NCBI GenBank assembly: GCA_000751295.2
Contig: CCMO02000001.1
Span: forward strand, 2,219,501-2,283,500
Source: a bacterium YEK0313
Lineage (GTDB): Bacteria; Pseudomonadota; Alphaproteobacteria; Rhizobiales; Phreatobacteraceae
Length of the DNA stretch: 64,000 bases
Direction of reading: 5' to 3'
Shown: piece after piece, positions 51,972 through 60,733 of the stretch
Layout of the letters: the number at the start of each line of letters is the position of its first letter
Position numbering within the stretch: the first letter of the stretch is position 1
Translations under genes and position numbers: made by a program
Notes under the pieces: generated by a model
Seen by the model: the letters and a program-made list of their open reading frames with translations, nothing else
Told to the model about the DNA's origin: nothing
Databases searched by the model: none

Positions 51972-52007
51972 GAGGGGGGCCGGTCGGTGGCGCTGAAGGG
52001 AGCGGTC

Positions 52008-52637
52008 ATGGCGGAAACGGTCACCCGGACGGCATTTGCGCGCATGGCGGGCGAGGAGAGGCCGGCAAAGCGCGCCGAGGTCTCGCGCCAGCAGATCCTC
52101 GATGTGGCGGCGAGTCTGTTCCGCGCCCGCGGCTATACCGAGACCTCGCTACGCGACATTGCCGCCCTGGTCGGCATGAAGGCCGGCAGCCTCTATTACC
52201 ACTTCGCCTCCAAGGAGGAGCTGGCCGCGGAGGTGCTGCGCATCGGCGTCGAGCGCGTTCACGAGGTGGTGGCCGCGGCGGTCGCCGCGCTTGGCCCGCG
52301 CGCACCGATGAGGGCGCGGATCGAGGCGGCCATCGCGGCTCATCTCGAGACCTTGCTGGTCGAGAGCGACTATACCTCGGCCCATATCCGCTGCTTTCCC
52401 TATGTGCCGCCGGCGATCAAGGCGGGGCTCGCCGACACGCGGCGGGCCTATGAAGGGGTCTGGAAGAAGCTGCTCGGCGAGGCTGCGGCCGTCGGGGCAC
52501 TGGCTCCCGGCATCGATCCGGACGTCGCCCGGCTCGCCATTCTCGGCGCGCTCAACTGGTCGCTCGAATGGTTCGATCCGAAGCGCGGCCGCCCCGAGGA
52601 ACTGATCCGCACGCTGGTCGCCGGCTTTACCCGTTAG
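52008..52637 (+). CDS. TetR family transcriptional regulator
   Basis: About 209 residues: a helix-turn-helix at about 30-75 ('AASLFRARGYTETSLRDIAALVGMKAGSLYYHFASKEELAAEVL' in part) and a C-terminal helical domain like those of fatty-acyl/CoA-responsive repressors. AAGGGAG sets the start at 52008, 36 bases after the oxidoreductase gene. As the last gene of the acyl-CoA cluster it probably controls both arms, with an acyl-CoA intermediate as a plausible but unproven ligand. Confidence 0.88.
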   Translation: MAETVTRTAFARMAGEERPAKRAEVSRQQILDVAASLFRARGYTETSLRDIAALVGMKAGSLYYHFASKEELAAEVLRIGVERVHEVVAAAVAALGPRAPMRARIEAAIAAHLETLLVESDYTSAHIRCFPYVPPAIKAGLADTRRAYEGVWKKLLGEAAAVGALAPGIDPDVARLAILGALNWSLEWFDPKRGRPEELIRTLVAGFTR

Positions 52638-52779
52638 GCGTGTCGTCGCCGGCCATCACAGGAGCCCTGTCGTGCATGTCGCAGGCGGCATGCCGCGACA
52701 AGCGCCAGGTCTGCTTGCCAGTCCGGTCCAGGCGAAATATGGAGCCTGCCTTCGGACCGGTCGAAACGAAATTCCGACG

Positions 52780-53232
52780 ATGATCACGATCAGGCCTTGT
52801 CGCGCCGGCGAGGGGGAGCGCGCCGTCGAAATCTGGCGAAGCGCGGTCGACGCGACGCATGACTTTCTGTTGCCGGAGGACCGGCGCGCCCTCGACGAAC
52901 TGGTGTGCGGCTTTCTGCCCCATGCGCCGTTGTGGTTCGCCGCCGATGCGAACGACCACCCGCTGGCCTTCATGCTCGTCGACAATGGGCACATGGAGGC
53001 GCTGTTCGTCGACCCGGCCTACCGCGGAATGGGCATTGGCGCCGCGCTCGTGCGGCATGGCCTTGCGCTTCATCCGGGCATGACGACCGACGTCAACGAG
53101 CAGAACGGTCAGGCCGTCCGCTTCTACGAAAAAATGGGGTTCCGGCGCACCGGCCGCGCGCCGCTCGACGGGCAGGGCAGGCCCTACCCGCTGATCCACC
53201 TGAAACACGGTTTCCTGCCGCGATCCCGATAA
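52780..53232 (+). CDS. GNAT family N-acetyltransferase
   Basis: About 150 residues of the acetyl-CoA-dependent GNAT fold, YjaB-like. The CoA pyrophosphate loop is in 'MEALFVDPAYRGMGIGAALVRHGL' (cited in part: R-G-M-G-I-G-A), and the substrate end is 'EQNGQAVRFYEKMGFRRTGR'. The acceptor is unknown. The start at 52780 fits the family; the frame is open to 52672. Stands alone. Confidence 0.88.
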   Translation: MITIRPCRAGEGERAVEIWRSAVDATHDFLLPEDRRALDELVCGFLPHAPLWFAADANDHPLAFMLVDNGHMEALFVDPAYRGMGIGAALVRHGLALHPGMTTDVNEQNGQAVRFYEKMGFRRTGRAPLDGQGRPYPLIHLKHGFLPRSR

Positions 53233-53435
53233 CCCGGCCGCTGGTCTTTCCGGCGCAATTCTGCGCCCGTGCCCGCGTGTCTTTTCTTCGTCGCTTCGTT
53301 ATGTTCCATTGCACATAACGCATGAGACCGGCCCGCCGGTGTCGCAGCTCGCCCCCTGGCACCGGCGCGGCGCGCAGCTATGATCGCGCCGCGGACGATG
53401 GACAAGGTCCGGCAGCCTTTCGCGGGAGAGACGGC

Positions 53436-54866
53436 ATGGCGCACGAGAAGCAGTTCTACATCAACGGCGAATGGGTCGAGCCGAGCGGCAGCGCGACGCT
53501 CGAGGTGATCGATCCCTCGACCGAAGAGGCGATCGCGACGATCGCGCTCGGCACGGCTGCCGATGTCGACAGGGCGGTGGCGGCTGCGCGGGCGGCATTC
53601 CCGGCCTATGCGGCGACCAGCCGGGAGGAGCGCCTGGTGCTGATGCGCCGCGTGCTCGAGGTCTACAAGAGCCGCTATGCCGACATTGCCGACACGCTGT
53701 CGCGCGAGATGGGCGCGCCGAAGAAGCTCGCCCACACCGCCCAGGCGGCCATGGGCACGGCGCATCTCGCCAAGATGATCGAGACGCTGGAAACCTTCGC
53801 CTTCGAGGAACTGCGCGGCACGACCCTGATCGCCAAGGAGCCGATCGGCGTGGTCGGCATGATCACGCCGTGGAACTGGCCGATCAACCAGATCATGTGC
53901 AAGGTCGGTCCGGCGCTGGCGGCCGGCTGCACCATGGTGCTCAAGCCGAGCGAGATCGCGCCGCTGAACGCGCTCATCTTCGCCGAGGTCATGCATGAGG
54001 CGGGCGTGCCGAAGGGCGTGTTCAATCTGGTCAACGGCGACGGCCCGACGGTCGGCGAAGCGATCTCGCGCCATCCCGGCGTCGACATGGTGTCGTTCAC
54101 CGGCTCGACCCGGGCCGGCATCCTGGTCGCCAAGGCGGCTGCCGACACGGTGAAGCGGGTGCATCAGGAGCTCGGCGGCAAGTCGGCCAATATCATCCTG
54201 CCCGATGCCGACCTGAACCGGGCGGTGAAGCTCGGCGTCGAGGGCTGCATGCGCAACAGTGGCCAGTCCTGCAACGCGCCGACCCGCATGTTCGTGCCGG
54301 CCGACCGCCATGCCGAGGCCATTGCCATCGCCAAGGCGACGGCCGCGCCGCTGAAGGTCGGCGTCCCCGGTTCGGAGGAAACCGTTCTCGGGCCGGTGGT
54401 GAGCGAGGTGCAGTTCAACAAGATCCAACGGCTGATCGAGGCCGGCATCAAGGAAGGCGCCGAACTCGTCACCGGTGGCCCCGGCCGGCCGGAGGGACTG
54501 AACCGCGGCTATTACGTGCGTCCGACCGTCTTCGCCAATGTCACCGACGACATGACGATCGCGCGCGAGGAGATCTTCGGGCCGGTCCTGTCGATCCTGC
54601 CCTACCGGGACGAGGAAGAGGTGATCGAGCGGGCCAACGACACGCCCTACGGCCTGGCCTCCTATGTCCAGTCGGGATCGATCGAGCGGGCCCGCAAGGT
54701 CGCCGCGCGCATGCGCAGCGGCAACGTCTACATCAACTACCCCGCCTGGGACGCCGGCGCGCCTTTCGGCGGCTACAAGCAGTCCGGCAACGGGCGTGAA
54801 TATGCCGGTTTCGGCCTTGAGGAATTCCTCGAGATCAAGGGCACGGTCGGCTACGGCGCGGCCTGA
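53436..54866 (+). CDS. Aldehyde dehydrogenase (NAD(P)+-dependent)
   Basis: About 476 residues, a class-3-type ALDH superfamily member oxidising an aldehyde to the acid. The catalytic cysteine is Cys279 in 'NSGQSCNAPTRMF', the general-base glutamate is Glu245 in 'HQELGGKSANIILP', and the cofactor loop is 'FTGSTRAGILVAKAAA'. The start follows GGGAGAG. The molbindin gene begins 62 bases after it. Substrate not assignable. Confidence 0.93.
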   Translation: MAHEKQFYINGEWVEPSGSATLEVIDPSTEEAIATIALGTAADVDRAVAAARAAFPAYAATSREERLVLMRRVLEVYKSRYADIADTLSREMGAPKKLAHTAQAAMGTAHLAKMIETLETFAFEELRGTTLIAKEPIGVVGMITPWNWPINQIMCKVGPALAAGCTMVLKPSEIAPLNALIFAEVMHEAGVPKGVFNLVNGDGPTVGEAISRHPGVDMVSFTGSTRAGILVAKAAADTVKRVHQELGGKSANIILPDADLNRAVKLGVEGCMRNSGQSCNAPTRMFVPADRHAEAIAIAKATAAPLKVGVPGSEETVLGPVVSEVQFNKIQRLIEAGIKEGAELVTGGPGRPEGLNRGYYVRPTVFANVTDDMTIAREEIFGPVLSILPYRDEEEVIERANDTPYGLASYVQSGSIERARKVAARMRSGNVYINYPAWDAGAPFGGYKQSGNGREYAGFGLEEFLEIKGTVGYGAA

Positions 54867-54928
54867 TATCGGAGCGGGCGGGCCTCCTGCCCGTCCGCTT
54901 TCTCACAGGTGGGACAGGGACGTTACCG

Positions 54929-55135
54929 ATGAAGATCAGCGCCAGGAACCAGCTTGCCGGCAAGATCGTCGAGATCACGAAGGGCGCCACCACCGCCCAT
55001 GTCCGCATCGATATCGGCGGCACCGTCGTGACCTCCTCGATCACCAACGAGGCGGTCGAGGCGCTGAACCTCGCGGTCGGTCAGAACGCCTATGCCGTGA
55101 TCAAGGCCTCCGACGTGATGATCGCCGTCGACTGA
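54929..55135 (+). CDS. Molybdenum-pterin binding protein (molbindin, Mop/TOBE domain)
   Basis: 68 residues forming one TOBE/Mop domain: 'ISARNQLAGKIVEITKGATTAHVRIDIGG' in part, then 'SSITNEAVEALNLAVGQNAYAVIKASDVMIAVD'. Such proteins form hexamers that store or buffer molybdate in the cytoplasm. It has no adjacent ModABC genes but fits a genome with at least two Mo enzymes in this window. Confidence 0.92.
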   Translation: MKISARNQLAGKIVEITKGATTAHVRIDIGGTVVTSSITNEAVEALNLAVGQNAYAVIKASDVMIAVD

Positions 55136-55207
55136 CCGGCGCCCTCGATGTCCGGCATTCGCCCGTCCGCCGCGATCGCCGCGCGGGCGGACGCCGGCTG
55201 CACGGCA

Positions 55208-55792
55208 TCAGCGGTGACCGCCCATGGTCAGCTCGCGGCCGCGGCCGAGATGGGTCATCCAGTCGATATAGCGGGCATCGCGACCGATCTGATGGGCATA
55301 GTGCCGGCCGAGCGCGGCGTTGAGCTTTCCGCCACGCTTCAGGAGATCGTCGGCAAAGCCGATCATCAGCGAGTTCGGCCAAGCCTGCGGCCGGATCTCG
55401 CGCAGCCGTTCGAACAGCCGGTCTTCCTCGACATCCGGATTGGCCTGGGCGAGCAGGGTCAGCATGGCTGCTGTCGAACGCGACACGCCCATATGGCAAT
55501 GGACGAGCAGGTGGCCGTCCTGGCGCTCTGCGCGCGACCGATGCAGCTCGCCGCCGAAATCGAGGATCTGCGCGACGTGATCGACGACCGGCAGGACCTG
55601 GCCGGGCGCGGCGTCGATAATGTCGTGGAACTCGAGGATCGTCCGCCGATGCGTGCCGAAGGTGCGGAAGGCGATCAGCTCCGGCCAGTTTGGATCGACC
55701 ACCGACAGGACATGGGTCACCTTGCGCTCGCTGTGCCCCGCAAGCTCGTCGATGCCGCAGATGGTGAGGGACGACATCGAAAGCGTCTGCAT
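55208..55792 (-). CDS. Tyrosine-phosphatase-like protein (dual-specificity fold)
   Basis: About 194 residues with the cysteine-phosphatase signature H-C-x-M-G-x-S-R-S ('VHCHMGVSRSTAAM') near residue 97. An upstream aspartate in 'EFHDIIDAAPG' could be the general acid. It probably dephosphorylates phosphotyrosine or a small molecule in the cytoplasm. I start at 55792 (MQTLSM); the frame continues to 55948 but overlaps the divergent WYL gene. Stand-alone gene. Confidence 0.85.
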   Translation of the reverse strand: MQTLSMSSLTICGIDELAGHSERKVTHVLSVVDPNWPELIAFRTFGTHRRTILEFHDIIDAAPGQVLPVVDHVAQILDFGGELHRSRAERQDGHLLVHCHMGVSRSTAAMLTLLAQANPDVEEDRLFERLREIRPQAWPNSLMIGFADDLLKRGGKLNAALGRHYAHQIGRDARYIDWMTHLGRGRELTMGGHR

Positions 55793-55946
55793 CGGTGGAA
55801 TTCCCTGGCGCTGGTGAATCGGTCGGCGAGGCTCAAGGCCTGTCATAGTCGAGGCAGACGACAAGACGATAGAGAAACTGCGGCAGAGCTGCGGCGCGGC
55901 AAAAGCCGTGCGGCTCCTGCCGAATTCTGGCAGGATCTGACCCGCC

Positions 55947-56642
55947 ATGTCACGTTCCGAACGGCTGCTCGATCTGCTTCAGGCGCTGCGCCGGCACCGG
56001 CGGCCGGTTTCCGGTCGCGCGCTTGCGGCAGAGCTCGGCATCAGCATCCGGACGCTCTATCGCGATATTGCGACGCTGCAGGGCCAGGGCGCCGATATCG
56101 AGAGCGAGCCGGGGCTCGGCTATGTGCTGCGCCCGGGCTTCATGCTGCCGCCGCTGATGTTTTCCGAGGACGAGATCGAGGCGCTGGTGCTCGGCTCGCG
56201 CTGGGTGGCCGATCGTGGCGATCGGCGGCTCGGCGAGGCGGCGCGCAATGCCCTGGCCAAGATCGGCGCGGTGCTGCCGCCCGACCTGCGGAGTGATCTC
56301 GAGACGGCCGCCCTGCTGGTCGGCTCGGCGGCGGCCGCGGTACGGGAGACCGTCGAGCTCGGCGCCATCCGCAAGGCCATCCGTGCCGAACGCCGCATCG
56401 TCATCGTCTATCGCGACGGCGAAGGTCGCGAGAGCGAGCGGACCATCTGGCCGTTTGCCCTGAGCTATTTCGACCGCGTCCGCATCGTGCTTGGCTGGTG
56501 CGAATTGCGGGCGGCCTTCAGGCACTTCCGCACCGACCGCATCAGCGGCCTCATGCCGCTCGACAGCCGATATCCGCGGCGCCGGCAGACCCTGCTCCGA
56601 GAATGGCGCGACAGCCAGGGCATTATGCGTTCGTTCGACTGA
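55947..56642 (+). CDS. YafY-type transcriptional regulator (HTH + WYL domain)
   Basis: About 231 residues: an HTH_11 winged helix (1-60, 'PVSGRALAAELGISIRTLYRDIATLQGQG' in part), a helical linker, and a WYL domain with 'RIVLGWCELRAAFRHFRTDRI' near 175-195. Here the family W-Y-L is replaced by 'I-W-P' context. It precedes a VOC gene, a common pairing in proteobacteria in which the regulator controls the VOC gene. A near-perfect 25-base palindrome begins at its stop codon. Confidence 0.88.
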   Translation: MSRSERLLDLLQALRRHRRPVSGRALAAELGISIRTLYRDIATLQGQGADIESEPGLGYVLRPGFMLPPLMFSEDEIEALVLGSRWVADRGDRRLGEAARNALAKIGAVLPPDLRSDLETAALLVGSAAAAVRETVELGAIRKAIRAERRIVIVYRDGEGRESERTIWPFALSYFDRVRIVLGWCELRAAFRHFRTDRISGLMPLDSRYPRRRQTLLREWRDSQGIMRSFD

Positions 56643-56665
56643 TGCTGCCAGAAACTGACAGCATC
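56641..56665. promoter_or_regulatory. Probable operator between the WYL regulator and its VOC gene
   Basis: Arms GATGCTGCCAG and CTGACAGCATC around AAA, with 10 of 11 positions paired. It starts on the last bases of the WYL stop codon and lies 43 bases upstream of the VOC start, a fitting place for the YafY-type protein to bind. Confidence 0.65.
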
Positions 56666-56707
56666 CATCGATAGCATCGCTGCATCGACGTCATCAGGAG
56701 CGATGCC

Positions 56708-57097
56708 ATGACCAGGCCCAATCCGAACCATCCGAGCTATACCATTCTTTATGTCGACAGCCCCGAGGCGAGCGCGCGCTTCTATGCCGAGCTTCTGTCG
56801 GAAAGGCCGGTGGAGGCATCGCCGACCTTCGCGCTGTTCGTGCTCGACAGCGGCCTGAAGCTCGGACTCTGGTCACGCCACACCGTGCAGCCGCCGCCGT
56901 CGGCCGAACCGGGCGGCGTCGAGCTCGGCATCAGGCTCGCCGACGATGCCGCCGTCGATGCGGCCCATGCCGATTGGCGAGGGAGAGGCGTGACCATCCT
57001 GAGGGAACCGTTCCGCCAGGATTTCGGCAGGTCCTTCGTTGCGCTCGATCCCGACGGGCATCGCCTGCGCGTCTACGCGCTGGCCGACGAAACCTGA
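56708..57097 (+). CDS. VOC family protein (phenazine/glyoxalase-like)
   Basis: About 129 residues with two VOC modules ('YTILYVDSPEASARFYAELL' and 'RSFVALDPDGHRLRVYAL'). AGGAGCG before the ATG sets the start. It is probably controlled by the preceding WYL regulator through the palindrome between them. The lack of a full metal triad suggests binding or a non-glyoxalase function; ligand unknown. Confidence 0.85.
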   Translation: MTRPNPNHPSYTILYVDSPEASARFYAELLSERPVEASPTFALFVLDSGLKLGLWSRHTVQPPPSAEPGGVELGIRLADDAAVDAAHADWRGRGVTILREPFRQDFGRSFVALDPDGHRLRVYALADET

Positions 57098-57161
57098 CCG
57101 CATACGGGCCTGCAACAGGCGAGCCGGCGGTCCGCCGTGACCCCGACCCGTCGGCGGCACG

Positions 57162-57902
57162 TCAATCCGATCCGGGCGCGCCGTCGTTGCCGGCCAGCCG
57201 TGCGACCAGTTCGGCAAGGCTCGCGACCGTCAGGTCGGGCCTTGCCGCGGCGGCGCCATCGCCGGAAAGACCGAGCCGGCGGCCCGGCCGGGCGATCCAG
57301 GCCGATGCCAGGCCAAGCCGGTTGGCCGGCGCGATATCGGCCCTGAGGCTTTGCCCGACATGCAGGATCCGCTCGCGCCGGATGCCGCGCGCGGCGAGAT
57401 CGGCGATCGCCGTCTCGAAATGCGGTCTGTCGGGCTTGTAGGCGCCGACCCGTTCGGCCGTGACGACCAGATCGAAGGTGACCGCCAGCCGGCGGCAGGA
57501 ATGGGCGAGCAAGGCGTCGTCGATGTTGCTGAGCGCGCCGACCAGGACCCTGGACTTGAGGGCGGCAAGGCCGGCCGGAGCATCGCCATAGGCCGGCCAG
57601 GCCTCCGGTCCGGCCGCGAAGCCCGCCTGCGCCGCTGCGTCGGCGGCGAGTGCGAACTCCGCGCCGATCGCGACCAGCGCGCGGCGCAGGACCGTGCGAT
57701 AGGGCAGGGCCGGGCGCTCGGCCTGAAGGGCCGCCCGGGCGCGGTCGAAGGCCATCAGCAGGGCATCGTCATCGAGATCGACGCCCTGTCGCTCGCTCCA
57801 GTTTTGTAGATAAGCGATAATCGGTGGTTCCCAGTCGATGAGTGTGCCGTAGACGTCGAACGTGACGGCGTCGAAATCGGAAATCGCCAAGGCCCTGGGC
57901 AT
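57162..57902 (-). CDS. HAD-superfamily hydrolase, haloacid dehalogenase type II-like
   Basis: About 246 residues. Motif 1 is 'FDVYGTLIDWE' with nucleophile Asp16, motif 2 the 'ALSNIDD' serine, motif 3 the lysine in 'GAYKPDRPHFE', and motif 4 is weak ('HVGQSLRADIAPANRLGL'). Type II members hydrolyse L-2-haloacids or phosphates; the Asp-x-Tyr-Gly-Thr start suits the dehalogenase branch. GAGGA precedes the ATG. It is divergent from a GntR regulator and carries a copy of the intergenic operator half inside its own 5' coding region. Confidence 0.87.
   Translation of the reverse strand: MPRALAISDFDAVTFDVYGTLIDWEPPIIAYLQNWSERQGVDLDDDALLMAFDRARAALQAERPALPYRTVLRRALVAIGAEFALAADAAAQAGFAAGPEAWPAYGDAPAGLAALKSRVLVGALSNIDDALLAHSCRRLAVTFDLVVTAERVGAYKPDRPHFETAIADLAARGIRRERILHVGQSLRADIAPANRLGLASAWIARPGRRLGLSGDGAAAARPDLTVASLAELVARLAGNDGAPGSD
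57803..57823. promoter_or_regulatory. Operator-like half copy inside the HAD gene
   Basis: A 21-base stretch, TTTGTA...AGCGATAATCG, identical at 19 of 21 positions to 57917-57937. It lies within codons 27-34 of the HAD gene, 114 bases from the intergenic copy, and could bind a second regulator dimer. Confidence 0.5.
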
Positions 57903-57916
57903 GTCGGTTCCTCTTG

Positions 57917-57947
57917 TTTGTAAATTAGCGATAATCGTTTATCGTTA
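57917..57947. promoter_or_regulatory. Probable GntR operator between HAD and gntR
   Basis: Perfect dyad CGATAA-TCGT-TTATCG (57929-57944), extended to TA...TA at 57926-57947, in the 176-base gap between the divergent genes. Its left side is repeated inside the HAD gene at 57803-57823. Confidence 0.65.
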
Positions 57948-58078
57948 ATATGACAAGATAGCGGTGGACAGATGCCCGGAACCGGTCGTCCGCGGCGGCG
58001 GATCCGGCTATGTTCGTCCCCGATGCACCTTGTGCGCCGGGCCGGCGGAACCGGCCGGCCGTTCTGTCGGGATCACGC

Positions 58079-58801
58079 ATGGCCTTGCTGCAGCTCTCCC
58101 TGACCGCCCTGCCGGACGAGATGGGGGAGGCGCGCCCGGCCGCCGGCGCCATCGTCGACACCCTGCGCGAGGCGATCATCCGCGGCACGCTGGTGCCGGG
58201 CGAGCGGGTACGCCAGGACGCGCTCGCGACCCGTTTCGGCGTCAGCCAGATGATCGTCCGCGAGGCCTTCAAGCAACTGGTGATCGAGGGGTTCCTCAAG
58301 GCGGAGCCGCGCCGGGGCGTCGCGGTGGCGCCGCTCTTCGCCGACGAGGCCTGGGAAATGACCGAGCTGCGCAGCCTGATCGAGCCGAAGGCGCTGGAAT
58401 GGGCCATGCCGCGGCTCGGCCGGGCCGAGCTCGACAAGGCCGCGCGCATTGCCGCCGAACTGGACAAGGCCCGCACGGTCGATCGGATCATCGCGCTCAA
58501 TGCGCGTTTCCATGAAACGCTCTACGGCGCGGCCCGGCAGGCGCGCACGCTCGCCATGATCGCCACGATCAGGCTGAATTTCGAGCGCTACCTGCGCTTC
58601 GCCTGGGAGGAGACCGAGCATCTGCGTCAGTCGCAGCAGGAGCACAAGGACCTCGTCGCCCTCTGCGTCGCCGGCAACAGCGAGGCGGCGACGGCGCTGC
58701 TGCGCCAGCACATCCTGGCGACCGGCACGCTGCTGGTCGAGAGGCTCAGGCAGATCACGCCGCAGACCGCAACGCTGGACGTGCTCGGCAAGCCACGCTG
58801 A
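58079..58801 (+). CDS. GntR-family regulator, FCD subfamily (HAD-linked)
   Basis: About 240 residues: a winged helix at about 25-85 ('GERVRQDALATRFGVSQMIVREAFKQLVIEGFL' in part) and an FCD domain (100-225) with putative metal residues in 'NARFHETLYG' and 'QQEHKDLVAL' and a late histidine 'RQHILATG'. The ATG at 58079 is preferred; an in-frame ATG at 58010 would add 23 residues. It is divergent from the HAD gene, which it probably regulates through the CGATAA dyad. It converges with kup. Confidence 0.87.
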   Translation: MALLQLSLTALPDEMGEARPAAGAIVDTLREAIIRGTLVPGERVRQDALATRFGVSQMIVREAFKQLVIEGFLKAEPRRGVAVAPLFADEAWEMTELRSLIEPKALEWAMPRLGRAELDKAARIAAELDKARTVDRIIALNARFHETLYGAARQARTLAMIATIRLNFERYLRFAWEETEHLRQSQQEHKDLVALCVAGNSEAATALLRQHILATGTLLVERLRQITPQTATLDVLGKPR

Positions 58802-58825
58802 CCGGGCGGAGCGGGCGGCGCCGCT

Positions 58826-60733
58826 TCAGATCTCGATCTCGGTGCCGTATTCGACCACCTGCCGCGTCGGCACTCCGAAGAAGACGGCGGAGCGCTCGGC
58901 ATTGCGCTGCATGAAGGCGAAGACCGTTTCACGCCACACCGCCATGCCCGCGACCTCCTCGGTCGGGATGATGGTTTCCCGGCCGATATAATAGGTGATC
59001 TCGGCGAGATCGATCGGTGGCAGCTTGCGCTGGTCGAGCGCAAGGGCGAGCCCGGCGGCGATGCTCGGATTCTGCATGAAGCCGAAATGCAGGATCACGC
59101 GGAAGATGCCCGCGGCGACCTCGGTCACGTCGACGCGCTGCTCGTCGGCGATGCGCGGCGCCTCCTCGATGACCACGGTGACGAGCAACACCCGCTCGTG
59201 CAGGGCGTGGTTGTGCTTGATGAACTGGCTGAGCGCGAGCGGCACGCCATTGGCGGCCGAGGCGAGGAAGGCGGAGGTTCCCGGCAGGCGCGTCGTGTAG
59301 ATGTGGGCGACCTTCTCGATCAGCTCTTCCTCCGGCCGGCGCAGGCTGGCGCGCGCCCGCTCGACCAGGCGCACGCCGCCGCGCCAGGTCAGCATGGCCC
59401 CGGCAATGGCGGAGGCGAGCAGCAGCGGGAACCAGCCGCCGTCGAGGAACTTCGTCGTATTGGCGGCGAAGAAGATGAGGTCGATGATGAGGAAGAAGCC
59501 GTTGACCGCGATCACCAGGAGGGGATTGTAGCCCCAATGCAGCGCGACGAGCGCGGCGAGCAGGGTGGTGATCGCCATCAGCAGCGACACCGCGATGCCA
59601 TAGGCGCCGGCCAGCGCGTCCGAAGTGCCGAAGCCGATGACCGCGGCAAGGGTTGCGGCGGCCAGCAGCCAGTTGACCAGCGGCACGTAGATCTGGCCGC
59701 GCTCGTCGCTCGCGGTATGGGCAATGTGCATGCGCGGCAGGAAGCCGAGCTGGATCGCCTGCTGGGTCAGCGAGAAGACGCCGGAAATGATCGCCTGCGA
59801 GGCGATGACGGTCGCGAGCGTCGCAAAGGCGATCAGCGGATAGTGCGCCCAGTCCGGAGCGAGCTGGTAGAACGGGTTGTCGATGGCGCTTGGATCGCTG
59901 ATGAGCAGCGCCGCCTGGCCGAAATAGTTGAGCACCAGAGCCGGCAGGGCGACGGCGAACCAGGCGAGCCGGATCGGCAGCCGGCCGAAATGGCCCATAT
60001 CGGCATACATGGCCTCGCCGCCGGTGACGGCAAGGAAGGCCGCGCCCAGAATGGCGAAGCTGACATGGAAATTCTGGTGGATGAGGAAATCGACCGCGTA
60101 GAGCGGGTTCAGCGCCGCGAGAACGCCCGGCGATCGGACAATGCCGTGGATGCCGAGCGCGGCGATGGCGAGGAGCCAGCCGAGCATGACCGGGCCGAAG
60201 ATCGCGCCGATGAAGCCCGTGCCCTTGCGCTGCATGGCGAACAGGCCGACCAGGATGGCCACCGTGACGGGCACCACCACGCGGTGCAGCGCGGGAGCGT
60301 CGACTTTCAGGCCCTCGACGGCGCTCAGCACCGAAATGGCCGGCGTGATCGCGCCGTCGCCATAGAGCAGGGCGGCGCCGATCAGGCCGACGATCAGCAG
60401 CCTGGCGCGCCAGGTGCCGGGCTCTGCATTGCGCGCCGACAGCAGCGCCAGCATGGCGACGATGCCGCCTTCGCCGCGGTTGTCGGCGCGCAGGATGAGC
60501 AGCGCATATTTGACCGAGATGATCAGGATCAGCGCCCAGAGGATCAGCGAGACGACGCCGAGCACGGCGGCCGGCACCAGCGGACCGCCATGGGTTGCGG
60601 CCTTCGCGGCCTCCTTCAGCGCGTAGAGCGGGCTGGTGCCGATATCGCCGTAGACGATGCCGAGGGCCCCGAGCGTGGTGGCGGCCGGCAGGGCGCCCGG
60701 CGTTTTCGCTGCATGCTCCTGAATGGCCGTCAT
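58826..60733 (-). CDS. kup: Potassium uptake protein Kup
   Basis: About 635 residues, a K+:H+ symporter of the inner membrane with about twelve helices in residues 15-450 and a cytoplasmic tail. The family signature 'GIVYGDIGTSPLYALKEA' is near residues 24-41, followed by 'RADNRGEGGIVAMLAL' near 100. GGAGG four bases before the ATG at 60733 supports that start over 60787. No regulator adjacent. Kup is used for K+ uptake at low pH or under osmotic change in relatives. Confidence 0.94.
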   Translation of the reverse strand: MTAIQEHAAKTPGALPAATTLGALGIVYGDIGTSPLYALKEAAKAATHGGPLVPAAVLGVVSLILWALILIISVKYALLILRADNRGEGGIVAMLALLSARNAEPGTWRARLLIVGLIGAALLYGDGAITPAISVLSAVEGLKVDAPALHRVVVPVTVAILVGLFAMQRKGTGFIGAIFGPVMLGWLLAIAALGIHGIVRSPGVLAALNPLYAVDFLIHQNFHVSFAILGAAFLAVTGGEAMYADMGHFGRLPIRLAWFAVALPALVLNYFGQAALLISDPSAIDNPFYQLAPDWAHYPLIAFATLATVIASQAIISGVFSLTQQAIQLGFLPRMHIAHTASDERGQIYVPLVNWLLAAATLAAVIGFGTSDALAGAYGIAVSLLMAITTLLAALVALHWGYNPLLVIAVNGFFLIIDLIFFAANTTKFLDGGWFPLLLASAIAGAMLTWRGGVRLVERARASLRRPEEELIEKVAHIYTTRLPGTSAFLASAANGVPLALSQFIKHNHALHERVLLVTVVIEEAPRIADEQRVDVTEVAAGIFRVILHFGFMQNPSIAAGLALALDQRKLPPIDLAEITYYIGRETIIPTEEVAGMAVWRETVFAFMQRNAERSAVFFGVPTRQVVEYGTEIEI

